Below, one piece after another: positions 38,201-52,059 of a DNA stretch of 64,000 nt (the stretch's first letter is position 1; the number at the start of each line of letters is the position of its first letter). A program made the position numbers and the translations under genes. Below the pieces are notes generated by a model that saw only the letters and a program-made list of their open reading frames with translations, searched no databases and was not told the DNA's origin. The DNA is taken from assembly GCA_020152595.1 (NCBI GenBank), contig JAIGNY010001718.1, forward strand, positions 1-64,000. Reading direction: 5' to 3'. The stretch comes from Chiridota heheva. Taxonomy: Eukaryota > Echinodermata > Holothuroidea > Apodida > Chiridotidae.

Positions 38201-38829
38201 ATTATGCAATATCTATCAGTAAACTGGGCCTGGCATAAGTGGCCAATCTGACAATTTTCCCCGCAACATTTTGAAATATTATAGCCCCATTTAAGTGGGC
38301 CTTTTTTAGTGGAGAAGCAATCAAGACAAAAAAAAAGTAAAACTTTAAGAAACTAATTTTTTTTGTAAAATGCGGTGCTTGTGCATGCAGACATGTATAT
38401 AGACTCGAATTAACAGATAAAGAAATGCTCTTGAGTCGTATATGACCAAACAAATCTAAGCCCTATTTGTCTATAATTACGATTCGAATAATGATTATAT
38501 AATGTCTTAAACTTTGCTTCCCCAATATCATACATGATATATGTTCGTTAAGACAGTTCTGGGCAAGTGAAACGTCCATACTGGATGTATTAGACCACTG
38601 TAATAGTTACATAATCCAATAACTTAGGTTCACATAATGTAAGTTTTTTTAACATAATTATGCTAACAGATCGTAGCAAGCAGAGCAGGAAAATTGGTGA
38701 CAATTGAATAATTTTCCAACAATTAACCAAATTTCATACTAAAATCATGGTTCCCTTTCCTTCCCTTGATCCCCCCACTCCACCCCCCCTCCCAATTGAC
38801 GAAGGGCTAGCGAATTGATTTTAAAGAGT
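35274..38829. other. No gene clearly seen
   Basis: A 144-codon minus-strand open frame (35203-35637) begins with a hydrophobic stretch (FYSLSFIFFVILQF) but shows no domain and overlaps the promoter side of the SPSB3-like gene; I leave it uncalled. The rest is AT-rich without recognisable structure. Confidence 0.3.
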
Positions 38830-39090
38830 AAGATTCCATGGCATTTTTTCTTCCGAAATTTTTTGAGAAATTCCTTCATTTTCGTGACATTTGCTACAAT
38901 TATCGTGCAATTTCCTTCACTTTCTGCAAACTTCCTTTAATTTTCGTAAAATTTAATTCATTTTCGTTAAGTTTTCTTTTTAATTTGCGGGAAATTTTCT
39001 TTATTTTCGGGAAATGTTGCCATATTTTACAAAACTTCCCCCCCCCCCCTCACCCTCCCCACATCTTCCTGCCCCATACAAATAATTTTG
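38830..39090. mobile_element. Fragment of the TTTTCGGGAAAT / poly-C repeat family
   Basis: The body repeats phrases like CATTTTCGTGACATTTGC, ATTTTCGTAAAATTT and ATTTTCGGGAAATG and ends in an 11-C run. The same layout recurs at 41360-41580 (same orientation) and, inverted, at 42040-42253 and 48960-49148. Confidence 0.5.
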
Positions 39091-39726
39091 GACCGTGATA
39101 AGAGACTCATACATAAATTAGTTGATGGGACAAATATCAAAATCTTCCCCCTCCAAATGTAAAACATCTTCCTACACTGCCGAATACTGTTTTTGTTTCT
39201 TTTTGATAAAAGGTTAAATGTTGATCCTATATTTCTTGCTTTAAGTTTCTAACATTTTGTCCTTTAATTTTTTTAGAAGAAAAAATCCCAAGTTAGGTCT
39301 ATGCTATTAACTGATAAACAACAGCAAAAACTAACATTGTGAGACCAGCCGTGGGAACTTTAGTCATTAAAAGTGGACAGCGTTTCCCAAGCAATTGTCT
39401 GCTTTAACCATCTCTTAGCCTGCAAGTTATGGGAACAAGTGCAAACTGTGCACGGTGTGACCACTCGTCATTCAGCCATTGTCGTCTCGAACGCCCGTTG
39501 ATTGCTTACATGCAATCTGTAGTATTCCCACGTATTATTTTATGTGGAAGTGTGGCCAGGCACGTGTCCTCTATACCCATATACAGATATAGGTGTACCA
39601 CGGTTGCTTGCGTTTGTATTGAATTCCCTGTGATCTGAAGCGGAACCATTGCTTGTTCTACATAGCGATGTCGGAACAACGGGGCAAAACTGCCTTCCTT
39701 GCCCTAGAGTGAGAGGGGCGAAGGGA
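39091..39726. other. No gene seen
   Basis: No domain or repeat recognised. Confidence 0.3.
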
Positions 39727-39796
39727 GCAGGAGGTGCATTTTTAAAGTTAGGGCGGACGGGCAGGAGGTGTCCCTTTGAAAGTTGAGGGCGGACAG
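39727..39796. repeat. Two-copy 34-bp tandem repeat
   Basis: GCAGGAGGTG...AAAGTT...GGGCGGAC occurs twice in a row with a few substitutions. Confidence 0.75.
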
Positions 39797-40573
39797 GGTA
39801 TCAAATAGAAATCCACCACTCACAAATCCTACACTGTACATACAAGATGTAACGTACATTTAGTATTTATTTGACACAATTAAAGCATGTCATTTACTAG
39901 GAGCCCTGTCATATACTCATTTACACAGAGGGCCGTGATGGGAGTTGGAAAGTTCCCCAATAATTTGTCTTTTACCTATTCGCCCATGGGTAATTGCCAA
40001 CATTGTGGTCCTGACTCCCCAATCTCAAACTCATAGGTGGGATTTACCTACCGAAAGTTGGGGGAGAGAGTTGAAGGAGGAAAATAACGCTAAGATACAA
40101 AAAATTACCATACAACTTGAAAATTATACATGTGGAAAAAATGGGGGTGGGGCAAGTGCCCCTTGCTCCCCTTAAACTCCCGCCTATGCTCAAACCATAT
40201 GTGTTCGAAAACTGGCAAAAGTGCCTCTTTTTGAAAATGAAAAGTTCCTCTCAATTACTGTGAACAAGGTACCCTAACTTGATTTTCTGCCCCCCCCCCC
40301 TCCCCCCACTTCTGTGCCCCGAGTTTCTTCAGACACTCAGACACCCCTGGTTGTACATAATCAGAAGCAGGTTTGATCTGTTTATACCAGAGAGGTGTGC
40401 AGGGCCTTTATAAAGTGGTGGATCTAGCAGTCTAGGGGTTTTCAACGTGTTGGTACTTTTGTCAGAGGAAAACTTAAAGGAAGGGGGACTTACGAGCATG
40501 ACCAGCGTCTGGGCTGCCAAAGTATGGAAAACGAAATCTAAATATCAGTCAAAACCTGCCATACACATGTCTA

Positions 40574-40712
40574 CATATGGCGTAGCCAATGTCCAAAGCG
40601 TGGGGGTCTAACCATGCATTTTGATGTCAACGTCTAATGGATCAAACAAAGGATAACACATTTTCATTTGGTTCCGGAACCATCCCCTCCCCCACCTGTG
40701 GCTATACCAATG
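40574..40712. mobile_element. Short MITE-like copy with TGGCGTAGCCA ends
   Basis: CATATGGCGTAGCCAATG faces CTGTGGCTATACCAATG, roughly inverted. C-rich runs are inside. No duplication is visible. Confidence 0.45.
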
Positions 40713-41359
40713 CCCTCCCCACACGGCGCACAAATGTGTCACACCGAGATGACTGATTTTGCATATGATAGAAATTTTACTTTCGACCGATACCTAGGGC
40801 ACGTGCTTTTTTATGACATCAGTGACAGCCTGGGAAAGGGTGTATTTTGGGTCTCAGACAAACAAAACAATTGATTGAGCCTTCAATTTGAGATATTGAT
40901 GTGAACATTTAATGGCCAGTCCGTACCACCTCTTCCATGATTTTCAAAAACGAAAAAGAAAAATGATAATAATAAGAAACTGTAATTTCAGTATGTTTAC
41001 AGGTTTAGGTTCATTAATTTACGAATCAAATATGAACGATTTGGTGTGCAGGTGTGTGTTAAATCATGACAATAAATTTTAATGCCGGACAAATTTCTAA
41101 TTTTATTTCATCTCTTAATAGCTTCAGATTTTGACATCCAAGCTCATTTTCTCCACAAAACTGGTCATCCGCCTGACTTCTGTCATCAGGTCATATATAC
41201 ATGATAATTCGTCAAGCGATGATAATTCAACCTCTTTTATTTTTTATACGTCGTATTTGATGACTTTTATTTATATTTTAAACAGTTGAAAGTGCAATAG
41301 CAATGCGAGCGGACGGACGGCCCTCGGCTTTGACAGTTTGAACGGTATGAGGTTCGCAG
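40713..41359. other. No gene seen
   Basis: No supported coding or repeat structure. Confidence 0.3.
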
Positions 41360-41580
41360 TAGTCTGTAATTTTCTAGAAATTTTATTTAATTTTCGTAAA
41401 ATTTCATTCATTTGAAAGGTTTTTTCAATTTTTTTAAAATGTTGCCAAATTTTACGAAAATTTCCAATAATTTTACGACCCCTTTTTTAGTTTTTACAAA
41501 TATTTTTTGGACCAATAATATAATATGCTCCACCCCCCCCCCCTCTCTCTTCCAATTTAAAACATCTGCCTACGCCGCTG
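41360..41580. mobile_element. Copy of the poly-C / CTACGCC(A/G)CTG family
   Basis: ATTTTCGTAAAATTTCATTCATTT-like phrases lead to a C run and the terminus CTGCCTACGCCGCTG. Confidence 0.5.
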
Positions 41581-42039
41581 TAAATTATACATGTACATAA
41601 AGCATGTTTATATTCTTAATTACAAGAAGAAGGAAAAAGAAACGAACAAAAAACAATGATTAACAAATTTTGGGGACAAGTTTGCCCTTTGTCCTCATAT
41701 GGCGAGCCGCCCTTGTGCCTATATCTGACATATACGAGTGAGGATTGAAGACAAAATACACTGGCTGACTGGAGACAGCACTCAAAAACTGTTAACAGAC
41801 TATCGTAACTGGATATAAGGCAGGGCTGGATGAAGCACGTGCGGGGCTTATAGAATTTTAAAATGTGGGGTCCTAATCTAAGAAATGATTTTATTATTGA
41901 TAGTTATAGTACCAGGACCGTAAGACATGGAGGCGCAAGTTTCCCCTCTCCCCGCCCCTTCCCCGATAAGTTTTCGCCTTTCTGAAGTTGCATGCTTTCT
42001 TTTCGGTTGGGAGGTAAAATTATAACCAACAAAAAATTG

Positions 42040-42253
42040 AATGAAATTTATTGGAAATTTTGGTAAAAGTTGAAACATTTGCCGAAAATCAAAAAAAATA
42101 TCCCGAAAATTGAGGAAATTGTACAAAAATTGAAAAACAAAATCCCAAACATGAAGGAGATTTTAGCAGCAAGGTATGATGGAAACCAGTGCAATTTTTT
42201 CACACGGAGAAATTTTCGGTGCCCTTGCCCCCTGGGGATGACCCTCACTACGC
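42040..42253. mobile_element. Inverted copy of the poly-C / TTTTCGGG family
   Basis: GGAAATTTTGGTAAAAGTTG, TTGCCGAAAATC and TATCCCGAAAATTGAGG are the complements of phrases in the 38830 and 41360 copies. Confidence 0.4.
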
Positions 42254-42873
42254 CCCAATGCATTAAGCAACGCAATTATGTCTAGGACCGCGGGGTGGGT
42301 CCCTGATCTAAGAAAGAAGTGTAGTTTTTATAATCATATTCACACAACAATATACAAGTAAGATAACACAATTTTCTTTGTCCTCACAGTTACATGTTTA
42401 GGTCTGGAAGTATAGGTTAATTAACACAGTTAGTAGTAAAAAGTGAATGAAATTGCGCCGGCAATTAGGTCACTGGGGTATATGAGCAGGGCGGACTGAG
42501 ACGCTAAAGTCGTCATTGTGTACGAGAAATGAGTGAGTAGCAGCGTGGGTACAGGGACCCGCTTAAGTGGCCATTGAAAGTCCGGTGTGGCCTCAGAAAC
42601 TTTCAGAGACCTTGGTGTGGTGATAAATGGCGCCGCCACTGGGCATTTTATGTTGATTTATGTTCCGACCATATCCTTTGTTAATGTTATTTATCTCAAT
42701 CCAGTTCAAGACTTCTAAAAAGCATGGCATACCAATGCCAATGAAATATTTTTGATAGGCAATGCCAGCCTTTGTAGCCTAAAGGTTACCATGTTGAACC
42801 AGTGTGATTATAAGAGGTCGTCTTGTCCTTGCACCACAGTCATAGTGAGAAAAACATGAACCTTGCTTGGCAT

Positions 42874-43271
42874 TTAAAGGAGCTCCTGACCGAATAGTAA
42901 GGGCGCTCGTTTTCTGCGAATTTCACAAATATATTATCTACAACAGATCAATACACTTCATGCCGACACAGCCCGTTAACAAAGTGAGAACAAAGGTCAC
43001 TTGAACAATATTCATATTACCCATGAAATTGCTAGTGACCGTTGCGTGCTATATAAGCATTCGAACATTGACCAGGTTGTCGATGTTATGTCTGTCCGTA
43101 CGTCGTACCTGTGTTCTCGTCCGGGTCGTATTAAGCGTTTCGTGATAGTATTGTTACTATCATAACAGAATACGCAGGCGACGACCCCGTCATTGTAATT
43201 GTGTGTTCACTCGTCGTCGTCCTCGTCGCTGTCGAAAATACGCCCTCACTTTTGATCTAGCGCTCCTTTAA
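42874..43271. mobile_element. 398-bp inverted-repeat element with TTAA at both ends
   Basis: TTAAAGGAGCTCCTGACC at the left faces CTAGCGCTCCTTTAA at the right, and GGGCG follows about 30 bp inside both ends. TTAA at each end would suit a piggyBac-like target, but a TTAA inside any inverted repeat looks the same, so the class is open. Internally CTATATAAGC is TATA-like, and 43062-43204 is shared with the window start. Confidence 0.55.
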
Positions 43272-43339
43272 ACAGGGAAAGTTGCACATTTATTATCTCG
43301 GAAACTTTAAATAAATTATTTTCCTTAATATTATTTTCA

Positions 43340-43683
<344 letters not shown>

Positions 43684-43935
43684 CACACATATATTTATAT
43701 CACAACACACCTATAGCTTGAAAACTAAAACCAGATCTAAATTTTGAGAGCTACTCATCTTGACCGTCCAGAAATGAAGGGCGTTTGGTAGTCCTTTTGG
43801 TACCGATAAACCCCTCTGGCTCATGGACTATAAGCAGATCGACGCTTGTACAAAATTTACGAACCACTCCCATAGTCAGTTCACGTTAAATCATGATCAA
43901 TTTATCAAATTCAACTGTTCAACAGTTTAATGGAG

Positions 43936-43943
43936 ATTTCAAC
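43936..43943. repeat. 8-bp target duplication, left copy
   Basis: ATTTCAAC here is identical to 45400-45407, immediately outside the two ends of the hAT-like element. Confidence 0.88.
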
Positions 43944-45399
43944 CAGACTTGTAGTCAAGTACATTTTTGTGAGTACGAGTACAAGGTCCTGAGTACGAGT
44001 ACGAGTCCCAAATTCATAAGTACGAGTGCGAGTACTTCATATTTTTATTTCTTGAGTACGAGTACAAGAATTTCAGTATTAGTACAAGTACAACTATATG
44101 ATTAATATAGATAAAAGAAAAATGAGCTGGATGAATGAAAAGATTTAGCTACCTATGGGTGTGTGGCAAATTTGCCTAAAAAGCGATAGAATAATGCATA
44201 AAATAGTGTCTAAATGTCCAAAGTAGCATTTTTAGTTCACGAGTTATGCCTGATTAAAGTTCGACACTTTTCATTAATATGGAAAAACTGTTATATGAAA
44301 ATGCCCAGCGCAAAATATGTATTTTAGTTTCTAAATTCAGTCATTGAACAAGCTAGATATTTACGGGAGAGTTGGCGAGATCTGATAATGTTTTACAAGA
44401 GCCAGCTGCTTTCTTAAAAATAACTGTGATAGAAGATTTACATTGAACTCACATTTATAGCAAATAGTCATTAAATTTCTCTGAATTTTGCATTTTGATG
44501 ACTAAGACGTAAAGGTTCTGTAAAATAGTATTAAAATCTGAACTAAGAAGTTTTTTTTAATTTGTATCAAAAGACTTTTAGTTTTTAAGTCATGACTGAT
44601 CATACAGTAGTTTGATCACTTTTAAATTCACATGAAATTTGTGAAATATGACTGGCTGAACAGTTCAAAATCTGTACGTATTTCCTTAAATTTCTTTTCT
44701 AAATCTTAGTCACTGAAAATGATGGGAGTCTATTCCTGCTATAATTAGATTGAGGTCATGGCTCATAGCAAATACTCAAAACCTTTTGGTCAGAATTTGC
44801 TGCACCATTTTTTGTGTAAGAATAAGAACCCTTATAACTGCAATTTATTAGTGCAATGAAAAAAAAAAAAAATTCAATGACTATCTTTGAAGAAAAGGTG
44901 TCTTTTTAGAAACATGATATTAAAATCATGGGAAAACCCATGCACTGCTGCAGTTGATCATGAGTTCTATGTTCGTTTCTCTGATGCATTGGTAGACCAC
45001 TATTCTTACACAGAGCTGCATTTATAGATGTGTACTCAAGCTACAGTGTGCACCAGCATGATGTAAATATACGCTTACCGGGATACTTTCACCACATACA
45101 GTATTTGTTATACTTATAGCAGACTTATACATCAAATAGTGGACATAAAAGCATTTATAACGGATGATCATTTTGATTTAAACAAGTTATGATAAGAATT
45201 CATGGAAAAGTTAAAATTTCTCGTAATCATGTACACGTGTGTGAGTACGAGTACAAAAGGCCGAGTACGAGCTGACGAGTACGAGTACAGAGATCATGAG
45301 TACAAGTACGAGCACGAGTACCTGCATTTAAAATTGGCTGACTACGAGTACAAAAATTTGTACTCGAGTACGAGTACGTACTCGAGTACTACAAATCTG
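43944..45399. mobile_element. Non-autonomous hAT-like transposon with GAGTACGAGTAC subterminal arrays
   Basis: The ends are 12-bp inverted repeats: CAGACTTGTAGT at the left and ACTACAAATCTG at the right (11 of 12). They are flanked by perfect 8-bp copies of ATTTCAAC. Inside each end lies a cluster of GAGTACGAGTAC-type words (43970-44095 and 45240-45390). hAT transposases bind subterminal repeats, so these clusters are plausible binding sites by family analogy. The 1.1-kb middle has no transposase or other long frame, so movement would need an enzyme from elsewhere. Confidence 0.88.
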
Positions 45400-45407
45400 A
45401 TTTCAAC
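45400..45407. repeat. 8-bp target duplication, right copy
   Basis: ATTTCAAC, matching 43936-43943. Confidence 0.88.
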
Positions 45408-45900
45408 CCATATACCTGCCCTAAATAGTTGCGAAATCTTTTTTTGAAATTTGCTGAACTTTGTGTGTATATTTCTATATTTCAACGCTTTTTTAACTTT
45501 TTTTTTAGACTGTTAGCAGGTTACATAATACAGCTTAGCCCCAGAACTGTAGTTCCAACCTGCTCTGTGTTTGGGATAAATTTTTAGGGCGCTTTTCAAT
45601 CCATGATGCTGCCCGTATAGCTGCATAGCCAGTCTTTACATGGGAACGGGGCATGACCCATACCTTCTTGCGAAGGGATTGTGCCCTTGTTAACACAATC
45701 CTGGCTAACAGGCTAAGGGCCTGTGCTGGTCTGCCATGTTTGACGGTCCAGGTGGAACCCTAAAAAGTGGGTACTTTGAAATAACCAAAAAAATTTTTTG
45801 GGTACTTTGATGTAACACGTCATCTCATGAGCCAACACATTTGACTAAGCCCACACTAAACGTATGGGGTTTCTCATTTTCCGCTCCGGATTGTCCAAAA

Positions 45901-45940
45901 TTTCACTGGATATCCTGAAATTTCACTGGATATCCTGAAA
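45901..45940. repeat. Two-copy 20-bp tandem repeat
   Basis: TTTCACTGGATATCCTGAAA is present twice, identical and adjacent. It contains the palindrome GGATATCC. Confidence 0.95.
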
Positions 45941-47596
45941 TTTTAGAGACGGATAGTAAATAGATATTCAACACTTTTCGCCACTGCTTTTTGAATTTCA
46001 TTGTCGCATTTTTGATAAAATCAATCAAACAAATTGCTCATAATCTGATTTATTGATTTCTCAAAAAAGGCGACAATTTTTTGGGTTGCTCCCGGCAGCG
46101 GACTGTTTTGTTATCAGTGGTTTGCACCTTTGGTGTCTAGCATACTGCATATTGTTCTTTTATTCGTCACCCTCTTCCCCTTTTTGTTTCGACTCATTTC
46201 GTATCAACCAAAATAAATGTCTCCATTTACCGTAAATGACTCTCATCGTTTAAACGAATTTGACTTGTTTATTTTAAATATTTCGGGGAACAACAAGAAA
46301 ATGCTGGGCATAATTGCAGTATGAGACATATATTGAATTAGACCTTTTGTGCATATGTATTTCCCGAATAAAATGCAGGGCCACATGTCTAATTGCTGCT
46401 ATATCAGACTAAGGGGCATGCACGTGACCACCGCTCCCACAGGTAATGAAAATAACATAAAAACACACCAGTGCTCGCCAAAAAATGCACAATTAACAAA
46501 GTTTGGATCCAGGAATACTTCTTTTGCTATATGCAGTTTAATCAATTCAACTTTTTGCTGTGCATGTCTTTCCATCGACCGCCCCACATACCATTCCGGC
46601 CATCACCCAATTACCCCCCCTCCCCCTCCCCCTCCCCCTCTCCCCCTCCCCGTCCCCTTTCCTCTCACTTTCGATCACCTTGCGTGATCGTATACAATTT
46701 CAGATTAACATAATAATGTCATTGTTATAAAGAAAAAGAAAATGGATTCAAAGGTTCATAATCAGAATAATTCAGAATAATCAGAATAATGTAATTTAGC
46801 ACTTAAGATTGTTACAAAATCAAACAGGTCACACATCGACCATGCCAACATGACTGCATGATGATATTTGCTGTCATTTCTACCTTACAGTCATTTTCAC
46901 CTTAATAATTATTATGAAGACTGATATGATACAAAGGATAAAATCATATGTTCAAGATGCAGCTAAGATGAGGAGTCCTCCCCTGTGTGCTGGTGTGAAT
47001 GATGATTTCTCTCTTTGTTTGACCCGTATGTATCCTTTAACGTTACAAGAAGACGATTGCTTTCAAGCAGGCCGATATTACCGCATAAGAAGGGAGATTA
47101 ACCGGGATAGAATGGGACACTTAAGAATGGGCGCGTGCCGTGTAATTACGGCAATCGATTGACTTTAATTTGCAGGGTGGGGTATTAACGAAATATGATG
47201 CCACGAAGGATGGATAGCAAGACAAAGAGGCAACAATAGAAGCAGATGAAAAAGTCATATACACTTATCGGAGAAGCAAAGTTTGGGTGAAGAAAGGTTT
47301 TAACCACGAGGGCCTGCCGGAAAAAATCTCCGGGGTTCTTTAGCCTGACTGATGCTAGCCATATGCTCGCTTTTGTTTGCTCTGCATCTCGGGGAAAAAA
47401 TATTATGAGTGTGTCATTGGGATTATGAATGGCATATGCATAAGCAAAGAAGACAAAACTTGTAAAGGATTTTGTTTTCATTCAACTTGATATCTGAAAT
47501 AACCATTAACATAGCAGGACAAAGAGTAAAATAACCAGTTCCGGCTGACCAATCGATCAAAAGCGACTCATCCGACGGTTGAAATAATGACATAAA
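45941..47596. other. No gene seen
   Basis: It holds a C-rich (CTCCCC)n run at 46611-46660. Open frames of 82-112 codons (for example 46914-47162) lack any recognisable motif. Confidence 0.3.
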
Positions 47597-48461
<865 letters not shown>

Positions 48462-49148
48462 CTAGTGGCATAACTAGAAGATTTTGGTGGGGTACGTGGA
48501 CCTAAATTACCAGACAAAAGGTTTCATCAAATCGGCAAATTTTCGTAAGGAATTTGTATTCAGGCAACCCTAACACAGACCCTTTCAGTTTTCATAGGAG
48601 GATCCAGGATCTTGCCTTCATCTGATCACAAAAAACAAGAAATTCAAGAAAGTTTGGTCTAAAATATGCAGATGACCGCTTCACCTTCACTTTACCCTCT
48701 CATCAACTGTTTAAGTCCCCTTTCCGAATTGTTGGATTTGACGGGACTATTGTCTTAATGCATTGTATTACGTTAGTGTATTACTTGGTGCGAGCCTCTA
48801 CCGCACTACGGCATGTACGCAGCCCTTTTCCGGCACGCATGTCTGGAGAGGGGGTTCAGCGAACTTCGGCCAAGCAGAGGCGTAGGAAGCGGGTGTGTGG
48901 AAACTTCACCTGGGAACATTTGACCTTTCCAGTTTCATTATTTCTCCTCGGTTGGGAGGTCAAGTTGGAAAATTATTACTATAGGTTGGAAAAAATGTTG
49001 AAATCATTGAAGGACAATTTGGCTACATTTCCCTAAAATGAAAAACATTTTCGCGATAACTTTTACCGAAAATTAAACAGAATTCCACAAAATGAAGGAA
49101 ATTTCCTGAAAATTGGAGAGTTTCCCGAATCGCCCTTTACGCCACTTC
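48462..49148. mobile_element. Degenerate copy of the GCGTA-ended hAT-like family
   Basis: It starts near CTAGTGGCATAACTAG and ends near CTTTACGCCACTT. The right part carries the AAAATGAAGGAAATTTCC / CCGAAAATTAA phrases of the family body. The 92-codon open frame inside has no recognisable domain. Confidence 0.4.
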
Positions 49149-49227
49149 AGCCCACACGAAGTTCCACTCCCCTCCAAAACATCCGTATTTTACACGGGGC
49201 ACTGTATATTGAGCATGAATGATTTCT

Positions 49228-49235
49228 TAGATCAG
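49228..49235. repeat. 8-bp target duplication, left copy (7 of 8)
   Basis: TAGATCAG here faces TAGGTCAG at 50647-50654. Confidence 0.7.
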
Positions 49236-50646
49236 CAGAGGCGGCGGAAGATGTTTGAATCTGGGGGGCACAGGGGCTGAGGGGCACTTTCCGACTGTCG
49301 TATTTTTAAAGTATGTAACACAGCAGTATACATAGCTTGATAAGGTCAACCCTCACCCCCCCCCCATTTCCCTCTCCCCCTCCTCCCCCTCCTCCCCCAC
49401 CTGAATGAATTTAAACTTGTATCAATCCGAAAATTACTGGTGATTCTCATTTTCCCTCCTTTTTTCATTTTTCATTTACAGCTTCAAAAATTCAAGATAT
49501 TTTGGTACAAAATTCGATAAGATTTTGTTACAAAATTTGGTAAAATATAACAATTTTATACCAAAACCTACAAAAATTAAAAAGGTTATATTTTCTAAGA
49601 ATCATTCAGGACAGTCAGGAGGCCATCATTTTCATGCTGGGAACAAATGTTACTCGGTATATTAGTATAAATTCTGAAATTCGACCAGATGGCCCAAATT
49701 CACACCCAGTCTGCAGTGAGTCAGTGGCAAGGCAGTGCAAGGGTCTGTCCCCATTGTATGTTTATTTTTCAGAACCTAAATCAAAGGCGCTCCACGAGTG
49801 AAATTTGGGGTATTTTGCTTGATGTTTGTAACATTTTCTTCAATCTGTCAATAAAAATATTAATTATAGGGGACCTAAATATATCTTAATATTCTAAACA
49901 ACATTTTTTTTTCTCTGGAAAGGGCACCTTTTCAAATTTACAAAGAAATGGAGGAGGACACGTCAGTTTATATCATGACAATGACTAAGAAACATGAAGA
50001 AAGCAAAAGATTTCATCAAAATTGCTTAAAAGTTGGCCATTTGACAGCTTTTTGAAGATTTTTGTGCAAATATGCAAATTTTTGTGTTACTGTTGTGATG
50101 CAGGAATGGTACATAGTCTTTATTCTCTGATGTAAATCCATTTTTTTTAACCCTCTGCCATTTTTCTTGGGAAAAGCGAAGACAATTCTAATGAAGAGGA
50201 TTTGATTTTTACCACACCACCGACCAATTTTAAGCTGAAGAAGGCATTTTGAACCAAGGTCTGAAATTAAGGGAAGAAATATGAGAAAGAAAAAAAAAGC
50301 ATTTTGGGGCATTTTCTTGTTCATACATCACATTTTTTCAATAAATTACAAAATGATCATCTTTCATTACTCATAACTTGAAAACTACACATGCTATTTT
50401 CAAAATTCAAAGACCAGTAAACTCAAAATTTAAGGCTATTTTCGGTCATATACCAAAAAGTTCGGATATATAGTCTTTGCAGAAAAAGATTTTCAATGTT
50501 TGAAAGGGCATATTTCTTCTCTAAAAATGGCACTTGTCTCCTTTGAAAGAGCACTTTTCTTCTCTGAAAAAGGCAACTTTTTAAAATTTTGAAAAAAAGT
50601 GTGTGGGGGAGGGAGGGGCACGTATGCCCCGGTACCGCCGCCTATG
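49236..50646. mobile_element. Non-autonomous hAT-like transposon with CA(G/T)AGGCGGCGG ends
   Basis: CAGAGGCGGCGG at the left and CCGCCGCCTATG at the right are inverted (11 of 12). The flanking 8-mers agree at 7 of 8 positions. Just inside are GGGGCAC-rich runs. The right side has several GGCA-CTT / GAAAGGGCA words that echo GAAAGGGCACC near 49920. No transposase frame exists in the 1411 bp. A similar right end (CCCGCCTATG) at about 40190 suggests another copy. Confidence 0.78.
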
Positions 50647-51649
50647 TAGGTCAGTATTTTCCGGTTGTCAGGGAATATTAAACGATTGCATTATCATTTT
50701 TTTTCGACTTCAACACTTCAGTATGACCATATGACGGAAATTAAATGATTAGCTGATCAAAAAAGATAAAGACAAAGTGACCAAAATCACACCACCATTG
50801 GAATTATAAAATCATGAAAACCAAGATATTCATATTGACCTGCGACCGATTGGTAAAGAAATATCAAGACAACAAAAATCCATCTCCCGGATCACTTAAT
50901 TAATACGAGTCGAGGGACCATCCATTGTCAGATCGTCCCGGATGATCTTGGCGTAACAAATTATTTCCTCCGGTCATTAACATCGCTGATGATGTTTTCC
51001 TCGTTATCGAGTATAATATTTTACATTTTTAACCTCTAAAGGGTCAAACGTTTCCCTTTTACCTCTCTGTTAGTATTCTTGAATCAAAACTAATTGCTGA
51101 AGAAAAATTTTTTAGTAACAAACAGATCAAGATTTCTGATTTGGTCGATTCAGGGCGGGAGAACAACTGCAACAAATTTTGGTTTCAGAATTGATTTTAA
51201 AAAACATGTATGAAAATTTGTTGAAGTTAAGAGAACTATATCAAGTCCAAAAACCTGTCTTAAATTTTGAGGTAAGACTACTGGTATTCTGAACTACCAC
51301 CTTCTAATTCTTAAGATTGTTTTAATATGTGTGAAATATGTATTTTTCCAAATTATTTTGAATGGTTTTGTTATATATACATCAATTTCTTTATCAGCAT
51401 AATTTTTCGAATCGCCAGGGGTTTTGAAGGCTTGTGTCCTGTAATTCCTACTGTTCAAGAACGGGTGGTGGGAAAATGGCGACGTAGATTTAGGTGTAAA
51501 AGTATATATAACGCCTTCCTTCTTTCTTTAATATGCATTGGCAGATTGGCAGAGAATTATGAAATATTTTTTTTAGTTACAAATAACTGAAAAAGAAGTT
51601 AACCCCATTACCCATGGTATCTCACAAATCCATGTACATTGATCTCATG
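50647..51649. other. No gene seen
   Basis: No supported coding frame; AT-rich. Confidence 0.3.
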
Positions 51650-52030
51650 TACCGCAGTCCTCGCGGTTGTATGATTCAAGGCCCTCTCACTGTTTTCATT
51701 GAACCAAGGTCCCCTTGATGTTCTCATTAATTAAACGTCCCTCGCTGTTATTATGAAGCAAGGCCTTCTTTGTATCGCATGATGCAAGACTTTCGCTAAC
51801 CTCAAGAAGCAATGCCCCTCACTGCTCTCATGAACCAAGGCCCATCGCTGCTCTCATAAACCAAGGCCCTCGCTGCTCTCATGAACCAAGGCCCCTTGCT
51901 GCTCTCATGAACCAAGGCCCCTCGATGCTCTCATGAAACAAGGTCCCACGCGTTGTTCTCATGATTCCTTGCTCTCTCACTGCTGCACTGTTCTCATGAA
52001 GCAAGGCCCCTCACTCTTCTTATGAACCAA
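51650..52030. repeat. Minisatellite of about 26-bp units (CTCATGAACCAAGGCCCCTC)
   Basis: A dozen or more diverged units built on CTCTCATGAACCAAGGCCC-TCGCTG; the central ones (51815-51945) are nearly identical. Confidence 0.88.
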
Positions 52031-52059
52031 GTCTGTCAGCTACTCAGTACTCACTGACT

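Noticed and set aside
43062..43204. Interpretation of the shared core as an LTR with a TATA box
   Set aside because: A TATA-like word is present but no TG...CA ends, primer-binding site or gag/pol frames were found nearby; an inverted-repeat element explains the boundaries better.
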